Shown: positions 38,601-53,600, counted from the stretch's first letter. The stretch is 64,000 bases of DNA from Gnetum montanum (GCA_015680685.1 MNCI01015696.1:130203-194202), one strand, 5' to 3'. Numbers and translations are program-made. The notes: generated from the letters alone by a model not told the origin.

Positions 38601-41600
38601 TGTCCGAAGGCCGTTCTTGAGGAAATCACGTGGTTCCTGCGTATCGTTATACCTTGACTAGATAGACTGCACAAGCTCACCCAACCATGGCTTAGTCAGT
38701 GAGGTGAGCTTGGAAACGTCTATCATCAGGTGATAGACGATGGCTCTGTGATGCGAGGCCACACAGTCCCGACCGCAGGCATGGACCTCCCATTCTAGCA
38801 TTAGCGCTGAGCTGACCCAAACCCTGTTGATGCGGGATTGCACCCGGGCGGCTCCCTGCCGCCTGTTGCTCCACGTGTACCTACATCCCTCAATCTCCAA
38901 GTCTATGAGGTTTGTACGGTGCATTAGGTCCATGCACTCTTGCACCCCCAGGGGCTTCGATGCGGAATCCCCGAACTTTTCCCACCGGTATAACCGTTGG
39001 TTAAAGTCCCCAATGAGGAGGCATCTGGACCCGTGGGTTATCAGCTCTGCCACTTGGGAGAGCTCCTGGATGCGGTCATGCCACACCTGGGCCCTGTAAA
39101 TGTTGGTGACCCAGAAGTTTGGTCCTGGCAAGTGCACTGTGATGCTCTAGTCTGATGCATCAAGCAGGGACAAGGCAGTCCTGGTGAGGACAGCGAGATC
39201 GCCAGCCCATCCCCAGCTAGGCACCAGGTGACTGCACCATCCCTCCCAATGTAAAGGCTGATTTTCTGGCTATTGTAATTTTGTCTCTTGGAGACACACC
39301 ACGTTGCAGCCCTCGGTGTGCACCATTCTTTTCAGGGTATTTCTCTTATATGGGGTACCCTGTCCCCGACAATTCTAGGACAGAATCTTCATGGAGAAAC
39401 AGACAAGCATCTGTGATAAACCTACTGAAGTGTGCGTTGCACTCCCAAGTCGATATCCAGTTGCGTGGTCGTTTTTCGGGTGTGGGTGTTGTTAGGACAT
39501 CCAACCTTGGGCGACGTCTGGGTTACATCAACCCCCTTCTCGCGCGACATCGGGCATTTTGGGCCATGATGAGCCCCTGCTAGTGGTGATCTAGTCGCTC
39601 AACGGTGGTAGCTCCAGCCCCACCCGCGACTTGCCCACCCCCACCCGCGACTTGCCCACCCCCTCGTCTTGAGGGTGTTGGGCGAGCCAGCGCAGCCTGC
39701 CCAGGGTGCCTGGACCAGACGGAGTGCCACAAGAAGCCGTGCCTTGTTTGCCTGGCTGGTTGTTCGAGCCCGCAGCCATAGGTCCCCCTCCCCAAGAGGC
39801 CCCGAATGTCCCTCCTCCCGACCCGTTGAGGCCAGGAGGAACCACGCTGTTGTTGCCCTTGGCCGGACCCTGGCTGAGGGCAGCCCCAACCCTGATCTGC
39901 GACACCCCTGCGGGTTCCGTCAAGCCCTTTTTTGCCACCCGTCCCTTCTTTCCAATGAGCTTCCAGCCACCTTCTTCGAGCCCGGGTGTTGGGCGGCCTT
40001 GTTTCGCATGGTCGACCCTGCCAGTGATGCCCTCAGGCGAGGCCGGGGCCGCAAGTAGCAGGTTTTTGAATTGTACTCGGATCCTTTCCTCCCCTAAGTC
40101 TGTGTCCAGCACGATTTCATCCACGCGGTCCTCGGAGCACAAGGATCGCCATACACAGAACCTCGCAAAACCCAAACGATCCATCCCCGCAGTGAACGGG
40201 TCAAATTTTATAAACTCGCCAAAGAGATAGGCCAACGATTTCAGAAAGTCCGCTGACTAGTATTCAAGGGGGAGGCTGTGCAGTTGCACCTAAATTGGTG
40301 CCCGCTCAAAAAGACCCTTATCTCGGTGCACCCCCTGGCGCCAAGGCGCCAGCACCAGGCCCTGTGCCCCATAAAACCAGGGTCCTTCCACCAAGACACG
40401 CTCCCTGTCCGTCGCTAAGTCGAAGCAAAATAGGAGACGGTCATCAGCCAGGCTTTTGACCATCACCGTGTCCAACCCCCAAACCGACTGGACCCATCGC
40501 CGAATCAAGTCCATCAGCGGCCACGTGCCCTCCAACACGAACTTGCTGAGCAAGCTGCGTTCTAACCGTTCCAGGGTGCCAGCCGCCGGGCGACCAACCT
40601 TTAGCCTCATCATCGAACCCTCACGCGAGTAGGTCTCAAACTCCTTGGGGCCTTTTAGCGCGGCCAGCGGGGCCACCTACCTTTCCTCACGTGCTTCGCT
40701 CGAAGCAAGGCCATCGCCGGTCTGCGTACCCGCGTCTGCTTGTGTCTCCATGGCCGCTTGTGTCTCCGCGTCCACCTGTGCCCTTTGATGCGAGTGAAAA
40801 CATTCCTGCCCTCTCCATCTGATCCTAGATCCAGCTTACAAGATAATGTTAAAGGACAAAGGTTTTCAATTTTCAAGAGATGATTATTAAATAGAACAAG
40901 TTTGTATGGGGATTGTTTGATCTGGATAAATATGCATTGAGCTAACTACACTCATTAATCATGGCTTTTTGGATTGTTGGCTAGCTAGAGCTGGTTGTGT
41001 TTTTTCTTAACATTGTATTAGAGTAGAGGGCTTAAGTTGGGTCCTTGTGAGGACCAAGTGGAAGGACATATGCATGTGGTGTATGTAGGCTATGGGCCAA
41101 CTTTAGGGGGCAAGATGGAGCAGTGTTGAAGAGGTCATGAGTAAATATACACAAGGTGTGCATACATACACGTTGGCTAAAACCCAAGTCCAAGGGACAT
41201 GATTTGCGTAGCGTTCAAAATGATGGACAAAGAGACTATGAGCAAAAATCGTGGATTAATATGTATTGTGCAACTTCATTGATCAGTCTTAGCACATGCG
41301 AATGTTGGTTGGTCAGTGCAAGTTGACTGTTTTTTCTTAACAAGCTTTGAAATTTAAAGAATTTTTATCATTTAATTTGGACTACAGAAATGGGTGTTTC
41401 ATGATTGTGTATAAATTTAAAATATTATTTACTAATAACAGAACTATTATTACAGGTTATATTTGAGGGTGTCTATGCATTACATCCTGACATTAGGTCT
41501 TCCCTAGATATTTGGATTGCAGTGGTAAGCACATCTTCTTCTTTTTTTTTCGTAATGGCCATTTTTCAAACTAATATCAAGTTACCGCTCATACGTGCAC

Positions 41601-44600
41601 CTGTTTACTCCGTCTAGTTGTAAAAATATAGAAGTATAATGTTTATAGCATAATGCAGTATCAGTTTATTCACAAGTCGATTGTGTGGCACAGGTTGGGG
41701 GTGTACATTCACATTTAATTGCAAGGGTTCAAAGAGATATGGAACGGCTTTCCAGGCCAATTTCTCAAAATGAAATCATGACCACAGTTTTCCCAATGTT
41801 TCAGCAGCACATTGAGCCTCATCTTGTGCATGCTCATGTCAGTATTTTTCTTTTCCTTTCAGTTATTAGATTTAGGCTAGATTTTTCATGTTATAAATAA
41901 TTGAGATTGTCACACTGATATGCTTGGCTTACTTATCAAGTTCTATGATTTTTCAGTTAAAAATTCGCAATGATTTCGATCCTGTGCACTCCCCCGAAAG
42001 TTCACTTTTTGTCTTGAAAAGCAACAAACAGGTCTGAGCTACACTTTCTTGGATTCAGTTACCTTCTCAATTGTGCATCATACATTTCATCCTCTATACA
42101 CGTTTGATTTTCACATCCTTCGTTCATAGGCAAAGGTTATAGTCTCACATGGTTGGTAATATTCTAGTTGCTTTCAAAAGTTAATATAAAAGAGAAAAAG
42201 GGTTTATATCGACATTTGGCCAAAGAAACTGGTGGCCTGGCAAAACATTTTAATGGAATTCTTGAAAGCAAGTCAATAACAATATCTCTGCTGGCATCGT
42301 TCAATTTTAATAGAATTTATTGCTTACCAGGCAAGGGGCTTCGGATATATAATTTCTTGTGTTTCTACATTTTGTTTAGAAAATGTTGAAAGTAACACGG
42401 TTGGTAGGTATATAGAGGTTAGTTTTGGAGACTACATACTCAGAGAATTGATTGATTTCTGTTTCCCCACATATGATACAATTAAGTCGCACGTGTCCCC
42501 AAAATGACACTTTTTTTTTTGGACCGTAGATCCAGCATCTTCTTGCTGATGCATCTCTTTGTGTTTCAAGATATGTAAATTTTGAAGATTTTAAGCGACG
42601 ACTTGTCATTGATATCTCCTTTGGAGTATTAAACTTTTTTTAACATATTCCTACTGCAAGGTGCACCCGTGCAGTAATTTAAGCTTTTTTAGACCCTGAA
42701 TGCTTAACAAAGTTTTTTTTCTAGTAGAATGGATTGCTGTTGATAAAGAAATTTATATTGCATTTGTGGTATTGTCATTTTCATATTTTAAACATACTTT
42801 TCCTTGTAGTCAAAGTCTTTAGAGCTCCTGTGCCTAACAAAGGAAATACGAGACCATCTATGAATGTATGACATGTCTTATTGTTTGAATGAATCCTTGT
42901 TTATGTCTCTCGTCATATTTACCTGCAATGGTTGTGTATCATGGAACCTGAGAAATTTCGTGTTGGGTACAAGAGTTGTGTCAACAGCATATGCTTATTG
43001 CTTGTGATATGCCCCAGAAATTTTAATTTTTTTAGAGATTTGCAGGTATCTTATCAAGATGTAGTAAAAGTTCTATCAAAAGAAAAGATGAGCACAACTG
43101 TCCAAAATTTTACAGACATTTACTTACGTTCGACTAACTTACCTTGCAATGGACAACTTACTGAAAGTGATTGTATCCGTGTTCGGATCTGTGAAGGCAG
43201 GTTTGCGTTATTGATACGTGAGGTAGGTTGTTGAACATAATGTTAGGACCTTATATTTTAGTACTGCACATAGATTATGTTAAATGTTATTTATGCAAAC
43301 CAATCTCTTGGATCCTTTAATTTCTTTGAGTCCTTTTTCTGCAGCCAATCCGAGAGGGAAATTTCATTGTGCAACCAAAAGTAGATTTTGACATAAGCAT
43401 CAGAACTGTGGCTGGTCTTCTGAATCTGGGGTATTCTACTTTCTTGTCTTACTGTATAATTTGGACTTTGAACTTAATAAAATTGGTACTGTCTAAATCA
43501 ACATAAATTTTAGTGGATTTTTCATTAGGAAAATATAGTAAGTGTGATATCCCATTCCAGTGGCAAACATCAAAGATATGTTATATTCAATACTAAGCAT
43601 AGTGAACAATAGAGAAAATGTAAAAGGAAATGAAAAGAAACTTTATTAGTAAGTGAATTAAGAATGAATTAGAGTATTTGGGTCATGCTTTGAGGTTTCC
43701 ATGAGGTTATCTTTCTTTGGCATTTATCCCATAGGGCAATCCAACACTGGCACCATGGTTAAGCCTACACCCAGCTAAAAGGGATGGCTAAGTCCCTTTT
43801 TTATCCCACTTCACCCAACACCCATTACTGGCCTTTACTGTCTTTGCAACTGCATATTGACACAACCTCTAATTTACCGGGTATAAATACCTTAGATCAA
43901 ACCTCCAAAGGTTCTCTCAAGAGACATGCCTGTAATTACAACATGCCCTTTCACTAAGGGTCTTATTACAATAATTGCAATACCTTGCTTGGGAATGACA
44001 GCATTTGGGAATAGGGATGTGACAAACTACCTGCTTATTTTTTGTTCATTCTAAAGGGTCTTTTTCCATGCTCCAATGCTTTGATTTCTTCTTTTTTTCT
44101 TAATGGGGTTTAGTATTCTCCTGCTCCATTTGCAATGAAAATACAAGAGAAATACCTAATGAAAATAAATCTTATCATGTCAATAACTTATATCAATTCT
44201 CTTGATAATAACAAGAACTGAATTAAAAATCTGCCAACCACCAATCTCACATCCTAACTAGAGTTACACTATGTGTATCTTGTGTCTTTGACTACCCAAG
44301 TGAAGAAGGTAGGACAAATCCTTATTCCAAACTTGTATTACCCTAGAATAATTACTTACCTAATTTAGAAATATAAATTAAATAGAAGTAAAATAAGAAA
44401 ACAAGAGATAGAAGAAGGGTTATGAAACTCTCTAATTTTTATCTTTCTTTGGGGATCAAGGGTACAATTGTAGTTATGCCATAAGGGAAGTCTGCTTGGA
44501 TGATAGCATTTTGGATGGTAAGACTTGATCTTGCTTTATGATATCTTCCTTAGAAATTAACTCTAGTAGCTTGGTAACTTAAAAGAATCTAGTGTCATAC

Positions 44601-47600
44601 CAAATGTAATCTAATGTCTCAACAAAGAAAGGTATTATCCCACCTTCGGTAATCATGATAGCATAATTAATAGATTGTAGCTCTTGCTGAATACCATCCA
44701 TAAGCATCATTTGTGTCTGATTTCAAGGATTTGACTTGTTTATGGATGATTTGAGTAGGCAGAGTGTACATTGGCCAATGGAATGATATGATGAATCAAT
44801 AGAAATATCTTCTTCAAATGGGGCTCCTCTTCCAAAGCTTCTCTTACACATCTAGATTTCAAGAATTGATGAACATCACTTCCAACTTTTGCATTGGAAT
44901 CTCCATAGAGGATAGGAATAACTTATACTTCAATCTCTTCTTAATCTAATTAACTAAATAAGATACTTGACAAAGTTTAACATCTGGACATGTTGGATCA
45001 ACAATCAAATGTGTGCTGACCCCACATATACACCTTCATGATGATTGCATTTATAGTACCAATGTCAAGGCTAAGTGGCTTTTTTGGAACTTTGATCATT
45101 CTTTACTTCTCATGGCTTGAAGTTTTGGAAATTTGAAAATCATGTCTTCTAATTTCTATTCAAATCTTTGTGTTGACTTAAACATGGCTTCTTTATAGAA
45201 CATTGTGTAACCATCCATGTTGTGGTTCTTGCAGTAGGCTAATTTATGTGGTTTAAAGGAAGAACCATTGCAAGAACATTTATGCTTATAAATACCTTCA
45301 TATCCCAATTTCCTTAGATCAGGTTGGAATTAGTGAAGAAATTCCCATGGCAAGAGTAGACAAAGAGCATTGGCATTTAGGCATTGCAATTCTACGAGGA
45401 TATGTTGGTTTTGGTATTCGTGCCAATAAAAAGCCCATGGTGGACATGTAGGTTATTGCCTTTCATTAGCTAGGGTTCTTGCAAGCACATTGTATGACCA
45501 ACTTTCATACATGTTCCTGGATTCTTTCCTGACTCATTCTTCCTCATAGCTATCATATGCCTTGTTGGGATAAGGTTATGATTCTCCATGATGGTTGATA
45601 TCTACTAGATGTGTCTTGATGCTCATTGAGTTGATCTAAGTTCTCATTCCACTATCAGTTTTCCTATTGATCCTTCAAATACTTGATTCCTTAGATTGAT
45701 AACAGTTTGGCTTCATTACCTAGACTCTCAATGACCTTTCTACCTCCGTTAGGACATTGACTCTGGTAGTGTAGCTAATTACAACTAGGGATTCCTAATC
45801 TAGGTTTTGTTTCATAGGCCATGAATCATAGTCGTGGAATTTTAGAGGAATAAGTATATCTTGATTACCTAATCCTATAGTTCCAAACTATTGAAAAGAT
45901 CAATTTTATTAGAAATGAGCATTAGGTTATGAAAGATGGTTATCAAATCTAAAATTAGTGAGGTTATAAGCCTGCTAAGGCATGATTTAAATTGTTACCT
46001 AATTATCAGGTTCTTGTATAACTAATTTGACATCACTGTTATATTCAGAAGGTTGACAATTGTTAGAAATTACTGTTTTATTAATAATGGACATTGAATG
46101 TGCAAGTAATGATGATTTTAGTTTCTTAAGGCTATTAGGGCACAGTTTAACAGAGATTTAAAAACTAATTTTCAGGTTCCCATACACCTAGTTTGACTTC
46201 ATAATTGCATTTGGAAGGCCAAAATCTATTAGAAATGATTGTTTGTTCTTCCAAAAAAGCATTCAAATTCAAAAGTTAAAGCCATTTAATCACTGAAAAT
46301 AAGGGCATGATTTATGATACTTTCTAAGAGGTTACCCATCCTAGTACTATTCAAAAATGGCCATGCTTAATAGTCTAGTTTTGAGAAAGGGGCTATTGCT
46401 CAATGCATATGGGTTTTTTTTTTTTTTACAATTTGTTGTATTTTAAAATATATATTTTATGTTTGTATTTTTAATTAGCATTTCCCTCCACTCATTTGTA
46501 CACCTAAGGTATGGACCTATAGAGGCTGCTAATGCTAGGTTGGGAGGTGCAAACTTGTGATGCTCTTGGTATTGTGGAGGTAGGGATTGACTGTGGTCTT
46601 GGCCATTTTCCACTTTCAAGGTTCCTACCTTTGTTGCCAAGGGGTTGTGGCAAAAATAGTAGTGGAATCAATGGGAGGGGTGATAGATTTGATGGTGGTG
46701 GCAACAAGTGAAGAGCATAGTGCATAGAGTGTGCGATGTGGGAGATGGAGGGCACACATTTGAGAAAAACACAATAGAGGGCAGCAGGATGGGAGATGTG
46801 ATGGGAAGAAACAACAATAGGCAAGGGTTTCATGGTCGTGGTTGTGTGGCCCTTGCACAGGCTTGCATGACCCATCACGGGCAGTGCAACCCCTTGTTTT
46901 TTTCTTAAAAAGGTATGTGGTTGCCAATGTGTAGGTGCCACTATAGCATGCATGGTTGGAAATTGTGCACAAGTGTGGCCTTGCTGCAATGCATGTGACT
47001 GGAAGCCATGCATTGGTGTGACCCTACAATGCATGCAGGGGTGCCAAGCATAGGCATGGGGCCTAAAACCCTTAGGGTTTTAATACTTTTAAAATTTTTT
47101 TGTGGTTTTTAAGAAATATATATGAAATGCTAAGTTTTCTTTTACGAATCACTGTTCTAATCTTTGTTCTATTGGGAAACCCTATCGGGGGCCTCCTCCC
47201 CCATTTCAATTCAAAGTTTCTTGGCTACTTAAGCCTTGGTTGTGCCCCTTGGTTGAAGAGATTTGGGGTGGCTACTAGAGGGGTAGGGGGGACCCTTGGA
47301 ATTTCCTCCAGGATGGACTACTCAAAATGAAATGGGCTATCTATTCACAATCGTTTGCTGATAAGTTTTCCTTTCAAGTCTGCCAAAGAGATCTCGAAGC
47401 CTACCTGAGGGTGATTCAGGCATGGCAGGAACTGGGGGAGGACTGCTAGGATGAGGGGGAAGTCATCTTGAAACAACTATAGGCTTTAGATTTGAAGGAT
47501 ATCTATTGGTGGTAGCAGTTGCGGGTCAAATGGCTCCAAGATGGGGACTGACAAATGAGGTTCTTTTTTGCGGCTGCCAAATCTAAGGGTTAGAACAAGA

Positions 47601-50600
47601 AGGCTCTTCATCTACTTTGGGATGGCACTTCTGTGGAAGATCCCTATGAGGTTGCTCACATTCTGGAGGAGTATTGTGTTTGTGTGTGGATGGAAGTGTT
47701 GGTGGGGGGCGGGGCGTATTTGGGAGAAGTGGCCAATTTAGCTTCTATTTTGGTGTCGTGGGTGTAGTCTGCAAGGGATAACAGGATTCTTTTGGCCCCT
47801 TTTACGATGTAGGAGCCAAGCATGGCTTTGGCATCAATGAAAGGTGGTAAAGCACTTGGGCTTGATGGGTGGAATATTGAATTCTTTAGGGAGGTTGCTG
47901 ACCTTCTTGGGCCAAATATACTTGATGTGTTTAATCTGATGCTGGCTAGGAGGCAAGTGAGATGGGAGATTAATTGTTCTAGAATTGTTTTTATTCCTGA
48001 GTTGGCCAATGCTTCTAATCTAGCACATTTCAGACCGATTGGGGTCTGTAATGTGTTGATGTAGCTTTTCTCCAAGTTACTGGTTTGTTGGTTAGTGTCA
48101 CTAATGCCTAAAATTGTTGACGAGTAGTAGGATGGTTTTGTTGAGGGGCAATTCCTCCACGATTAGGTGATCCTGATGCATGAGGTTATTCATGCTCTGC
48201 AAACCACTAAATTCCTAGGGTTGTGCCTGAAACTCAATATTACTAGGGCCTATGATATGGTAAGTTGGGTGGCACTATCCACTATTATGTAGATGAAAGG
48301 TTTTGACTGTGCATTCATTAGTATGTGCATACACATTTAGGCATCAATGACTTTTTCTTTTGATATTGGTGGGGGAGATTGTGGGGGTTCTCATCCCCTA
48401 GATGGGGTTTGAAGTAGGGGGACCTGCTCTCTCCTTTACTTTCATTATCACAATGTATCTCCTCTAATATTATTGTAAAGTTGTGGGGCTATGCGGTCTT
48501 GAAATAGTGGGAGTTGAGTGCTTGATGGAGCACTATGTTGATGATACCATGTTGGTGTTTAGGGCAGTTGTCCCCCAGGCATAGAATCGATTCGGCCTTC
48601 GGGCAACTCACCTTGGAAGTGGGATTGGAGTTAAGTCGGGGGGCGGTGCGGGCCGTGGAAGTTTGCAATTCACTTCATCAATGTCGATCCTTAGGTGGGG
48701 AGTCGCATATCACAAATTCTAGGAATTTTGCCAGCTTCTTCTAAGGACTCATATATGGTTGTTCCTCTTTTTGAGTGGGGGAGGAAACAAACATGGCATA
48801 AGCTTATCTAGAAGATGGAGAATCAAGTGGGGCATTGGATCAATTGCTTCCTCACAAGGAAAGGCAGGATCATCTTGGCGTTAGGGGTCTTGGCAACTAT
48901 TGCAAGGTTTGCAGCTTCGGTGGCTATTCTCCCATAGGTCGTGGCTTAGAAACAGAGCCAATTAATACACAATTTTGTGTGGTCTAGGGGACGAGGGGGG
49001 TAGTAGAATGCATTTAATCAATTGGGAAACTATTGCACGATCTCAAGAGTGGAGGGGTGGTTAGGTATTTTTCAATTTGAAGATGAACTTCTGATGAGGC
49101 ACCAACGGCTAGTAACTTGGCTTCTCCAACATGAGGTGGGGGCCTGACAATAAATCAGGATTATGACATGCAAGTATTGATGTTGGAATGTGGGCCCCCA
49201 TGACTCAAAATTATGGCGGGCACTTTGCGAACATGCACAATTCGTGCTAGCATAGGGTTTGGTGGGGGAGTCTTTGCGGTGGGTTATTCAGGGCATGTAT
49301 CCGCTTGTGGATGGATGGAAACGCATTTGGCGGGGCCAATTGCAAGAGAATATTAAGGTCTTTCTTTGATTAATTAAGCATAATACGCTACTTGTTTGGG
49401 CATTATTAAGACGATGGGGGCTACACATTGGTGATGCATGCCCATTATGCTCCAGTAGGCCCGAGATGGTAATCCATTTTGTTAATCAATGCCCATACGT
49501 GCAGGACATTTGGTGGGTTGTGGGTTTGTATGGGCTTGCATGGTTAACGTGAGACTCCAAAACAATGCTTATTTTATGGGAGGTTTGGAAAATATGAAAC
49601 CATGCTATTTTCAGACTGCAACGTATTTTGGTGTTGGTAGCAGAACTAAACAACACTAAGCAAGCATGGCAGGAAATCATTGTTGCTATGGGGGTAATGC
49701 CGACTTATGAGCCAGCATATGTAGTATATAGGGTGAATCAAGAGTTGTGGCTACTGGTTGAGCAAGTTGGCTAGAACGAGGTCTTGTTGCGTCTGGAAGG
49801 GGACTTGACATTGGTTGATGATGTCTTCTTTTCAAACTAGAGTTGGGATGCCACCAAGTTTAGGAGAACCAGGATTGTGTTAACTGAGGTGGCACTGATG
49901 ATATTCTTGGGGACCCCGCCCATGGGTGAAATAATTTTACCGACAGTGTGTGGATTGCATGACATGGACCCAATACTTTTGCATAGGTTGAGTGATTTTG
50001 TGAGTGTCCTGTATGAGATTCCCCCCTGTAAGATGTTGCGAATCTTTCTAGCTTCATTGTTGGCCTTTATAGTGGCAAAAAGGAAGTGAGTGTTCCTATC
50101 ATCGTCCCTAAGCCATTTGATCCATGATCTCTCTTTCCAGTACTGATTGATAGTTGTTGCAGGCCAACCAGGAGGCCATGCTGCTCCTTCTCGAATAGTT
50201 CTCCCTTTTCCCATTAGGCCTAGATACCCAACAATATTTGTTGTAGCACAACATGGGAGGCCGTAAAGGAATATTTGTTTGACATTTGCATGTTCTGTAT
50301 CTCCTTTTTGAGTTGAGTTAGACCATGCTTTAGGAAATCCCAAGGATCAGCTTGTGAGGAGTAATTTCTCTAGATGTTCATCACTAGCTTTTGTAGCCAA
50401 GATTTCGTCAACCACAATCATTCAGGTCTAAACAAGGTAGGCTCTAGCTTGTTTAACTTGTGCATTGTACACACAAGAGCACAATGATTGGAGGCTCTAC
50501 TCTTATGGCCAGTAACAGAGATCTCATGGTTTGGAACGAGCTTTGTACTAACCCAGACCCTATCAATCCTAGACAAGGCATGATCCGGTCCATTTCTTCT

Positions 50601-53600
50601 ATTGCACTAGGTGAAAAGCATCCCATGATATCCATATCGACCAAATTAGAAGGTTGGAGAAATTGCAGGAACTCCTAACTTCCTAGTAGAGGTTCAGTTT
50701 CTCCCCTAGTCTTCTCCCATGTGTAGAGGCACTGATTGAAATGTCCAATCAGCACCCAAGCATGATAGTTTGGAACATGTCCAACAATCTTATGCAGTTT
50801 ATATGGTCTGAAACAAGCCCCTAGGCAATGGTATAAAAGGTTTGATACCTTCATGAAGAAGTTGACTTATTAGAGAAACAATCTGGACCATTGTGTGTAT
50901 TTTTCTGGAGATGTTTTAGGTATGTTTACAGTGCTATTGCTGTATGTTGATGATATATTAATTGCTGGAAATGATGTGGCAGAGATAAAATGCCTAAAGC
51001 TGGAAATGGACAAAGAATTTCCCATGAAGGGTTTGGAACAGGCAAAGAAAATTCTTGGAATGAATATTTATAGGGACAAAAAAAAAGGAAGAAGCTGTGG
51101 CTAAGTCAGTAAGAATACATTGGAAAGGTTATGAAATATTTCAACATGGAGGATGCAAAACTTGTAAGTACGCCTCTTTCAACACAATCTAATTTATCAA
51201 AGAAGGGTTGTCCAAAGTCAAAAGAGGATTTTGAAAAGGTGAAGAACATCCCATATACTTCTGTTATTGGGTGATTGATGTATGCCATGGTTTGTACATG
51301 TCCTAATATTGCTTATGCCATTGGAGTAGTTAGTAGATTTATGAGCAACTATGGGTGGAATGATTGGCTGGCTGTTAAATGGATTCTAAAATACTTAAAG
51401 GGCACAAAAACACATTGCTTGTGTTTTGGAGATGCTGATCTACACATTCAAGGTTTTGTAGATGCAAACTTTGCTACTAATAATGATACAAGATGTTCCA
51501 CTATAGGATACATGTTTATTTTTGGTGGAGTAGCAGGGAGTTGGCTGTCATGTCTACAACCACTGGTAACTTTATCTACAATTGAATCAAAATATGTAGC
51601 CCTCATAAAAGCATGCAAGGAGATATTATGGATGAAGAGATTCTTGCAATCTCTTGGATTAAAACAACAAAGGTATGCTGTGTTTTGTGACAATTTGAGT
51701 GCAATCCATCTTGCAAAGAATTCTGCCTTTCATGCCAAGAAAAAACACATAGATGTTTGGTTCCGCTTCATAAGAGAAATTATAGAGGACGACTTGGTGC
51801 ATGTTCAGAAGGTCCATACAAAGCTTAACATTATTGATGCTTTAACAAAACCAGTGATAGCTGAAAAACACAATTTTTGTAGGAAGAAGCTTGGGATAGC
51901 TAAAGCTTAATCAGAAGTGTGCATCTCTTGAAGGTTGGTTGGATTTGTTTTCAAGGGGGAGTTTGTTGGAAAAGTGAAGACAAATATGTTACTATTATTT
52001 GTTGTATTTCCTCTTATATTTTCAAAAGGATGTTGCATTAAAAAAAAGGGCACTTTGTAAAGTGATGTTTAAGTGGGGATGTGTTTTATCCCACATGAGT
52101 TAGGATTGTGGTTTGGTCCTAATGTTTCCATATAAATAGAAGGTTGGGGNNNNNNNNNNNNNNNNNNNNNNNNNNNNNNNNNNNNNNNNNNNNNNNNNNN
52201 NNNNNNNNNNNNNNNNNNNNNNNNNNNNNNNNNNNNNNNNNNNNNNNNNNNNNNNNNNNNNGTGCGGAAGCATTGGATTGAGGTTTTACTTTGGAGACAT
52301 GAGTCTTGTTGATGTTGATCTGAGATTTGTTGGAGTAATAGATTGGGTGCTTGGGAAAGCTATAAGGATGATGTGTGTAGAGTAGAATAGAAGGCAGATC
52401 AACATTGTCATGGAGATCTGCAGCATTCTAATAATTTCTCCGAAGCTTTTCTAGTGTGTTTTCAGATCTGATCTACTGATTGTTTTAGTGAAACTCTCGC
52501 TTTCAATCATAACATTCACTTGTGTCTTCTTTGAGATTTCCCTTTTCTTTGGCTTCCTTTTCACCCTTAGAAGCTACAGAGTCCTTGCCCTTAGAAGATT
52601 TGGGACCTCTATTGAAGCATTGAAGTTTCTTTTCAGCTTTTTCTAATGTTTGGGGCTCATAGAATGTTAGCTCTTGTTGGTATTCCTTGTTTAATCCTCC
52701 TTGGAAATTAGATGTTTGCTCATACTCATCCCAATGAACTTTTGCTTGTTCGAAGGATTTGCAAAAATCCATGTAGAAGTCTTTAACACTCTTATCACCT
52801 TGCCTTAGATATTTCAATTTTTGGATTGCCTCTTGTCTATGATGGACCTTCTTAAATTTGTGTGAGCATAAACTGCATCAGGGACCAATCTTTGATAGAA
52901 GCTCCATTACTTACAAGGTAAGCATAACTCTCTTTCTCTCACCAAATATGTACCATACCCTCAAGTTTGGTCTCAGCATATAACATTTTTTGATGGTCTT
53001 CTACATTCTCAACTTCAAAGTACGTGTTCAAGATCTTTTGCTAAGAAAGAAAAGATTTGATGGCTTTCATATCATTGAAAGTCTTCACTTCCACATGAGG
53101 CATTTTAGAGGCATGGCTAAAAGCCTTTGCAAGAGTGAGCTCCATTTCCTCCTTGGGGTTCCTTTGAGGTCTACAACTAGATCCATTGTTCCTCCATCAT
53201 GGAAATCTAGACCTATGGAATCTTGACCTAACAATTGGAGAATGAGGCTTTCCGTCATATTCCTCATCTTCCCCAATGTCTTCATCCCTAAAAGGAATGT
53301 CATCTTCAAGGTCTGGCATCAGTGGTTATCTTGGTGAAGAAGTCCTTGGTGAAGAAAATTCTAAGTTGACACTTGCCTAAATGCCCTTGGTGTTGGAGGC
53401 CAATCTTTCTTTTCTTCAAGGTTTTCCATCCAATCCACAAAAATCTTGAGTGCATCCATCAAGTCTTCCACATCCTTGGCTAAGTCCAGGACTGATTTCT
53501 TCTTGGGTGTCATGATCAAATGGACCTAAAAGACAAATTACACAAATATCCACAAGAAATTGCAAAAGGATGAAGAGTACCCACAACCAAAATTGGTGTC

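Larger units (their letters stand above)
35052..40832 (-). mobile_element. LINE F: full-length 5.8-kb LINE with both ORFs and target-site duplication
   Basis: Flanked by AGCTTACAAGATAATG at 35036-35051 and 40833-40848 (identical, 16 bp or more); the poly-T (3' tail) starts at 35052. Minus-strand order: ORF1 (about 40790-39591), endonuclease (39392-38658), RT (38340-37190), zf-RVT (37012-36422), Transposase_32-like (36290-35730), a Ser/Gly-rich region and a short tail (35467-35191). It has the Transposase_32-like domain but no J-like module, so it is a separate subfamily from LINEs A-E. Inactivating changes include WNCRG changed to stop-NCRG and a frameshift inside the YADD box. Confidence 0.9.
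50796..52514 (+). mobile_element. Ty1/copia retrotransposon, 3' half with LTR
   Basis: Starts abruptly in RT (YGLKQAPRQWYKRFDTFM), continues through LYVDDILIAGND (about 50937-50972) and RNase H, has a polypurine tract CAAGGGGGA (51952-51960), then an LTR starting TGTTGGAAAAG at 51964 and ending near 52514. The 5' half (gag, integrase) is absent. A 112-N gap interrupts the LTR. Confidence 0.85.
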
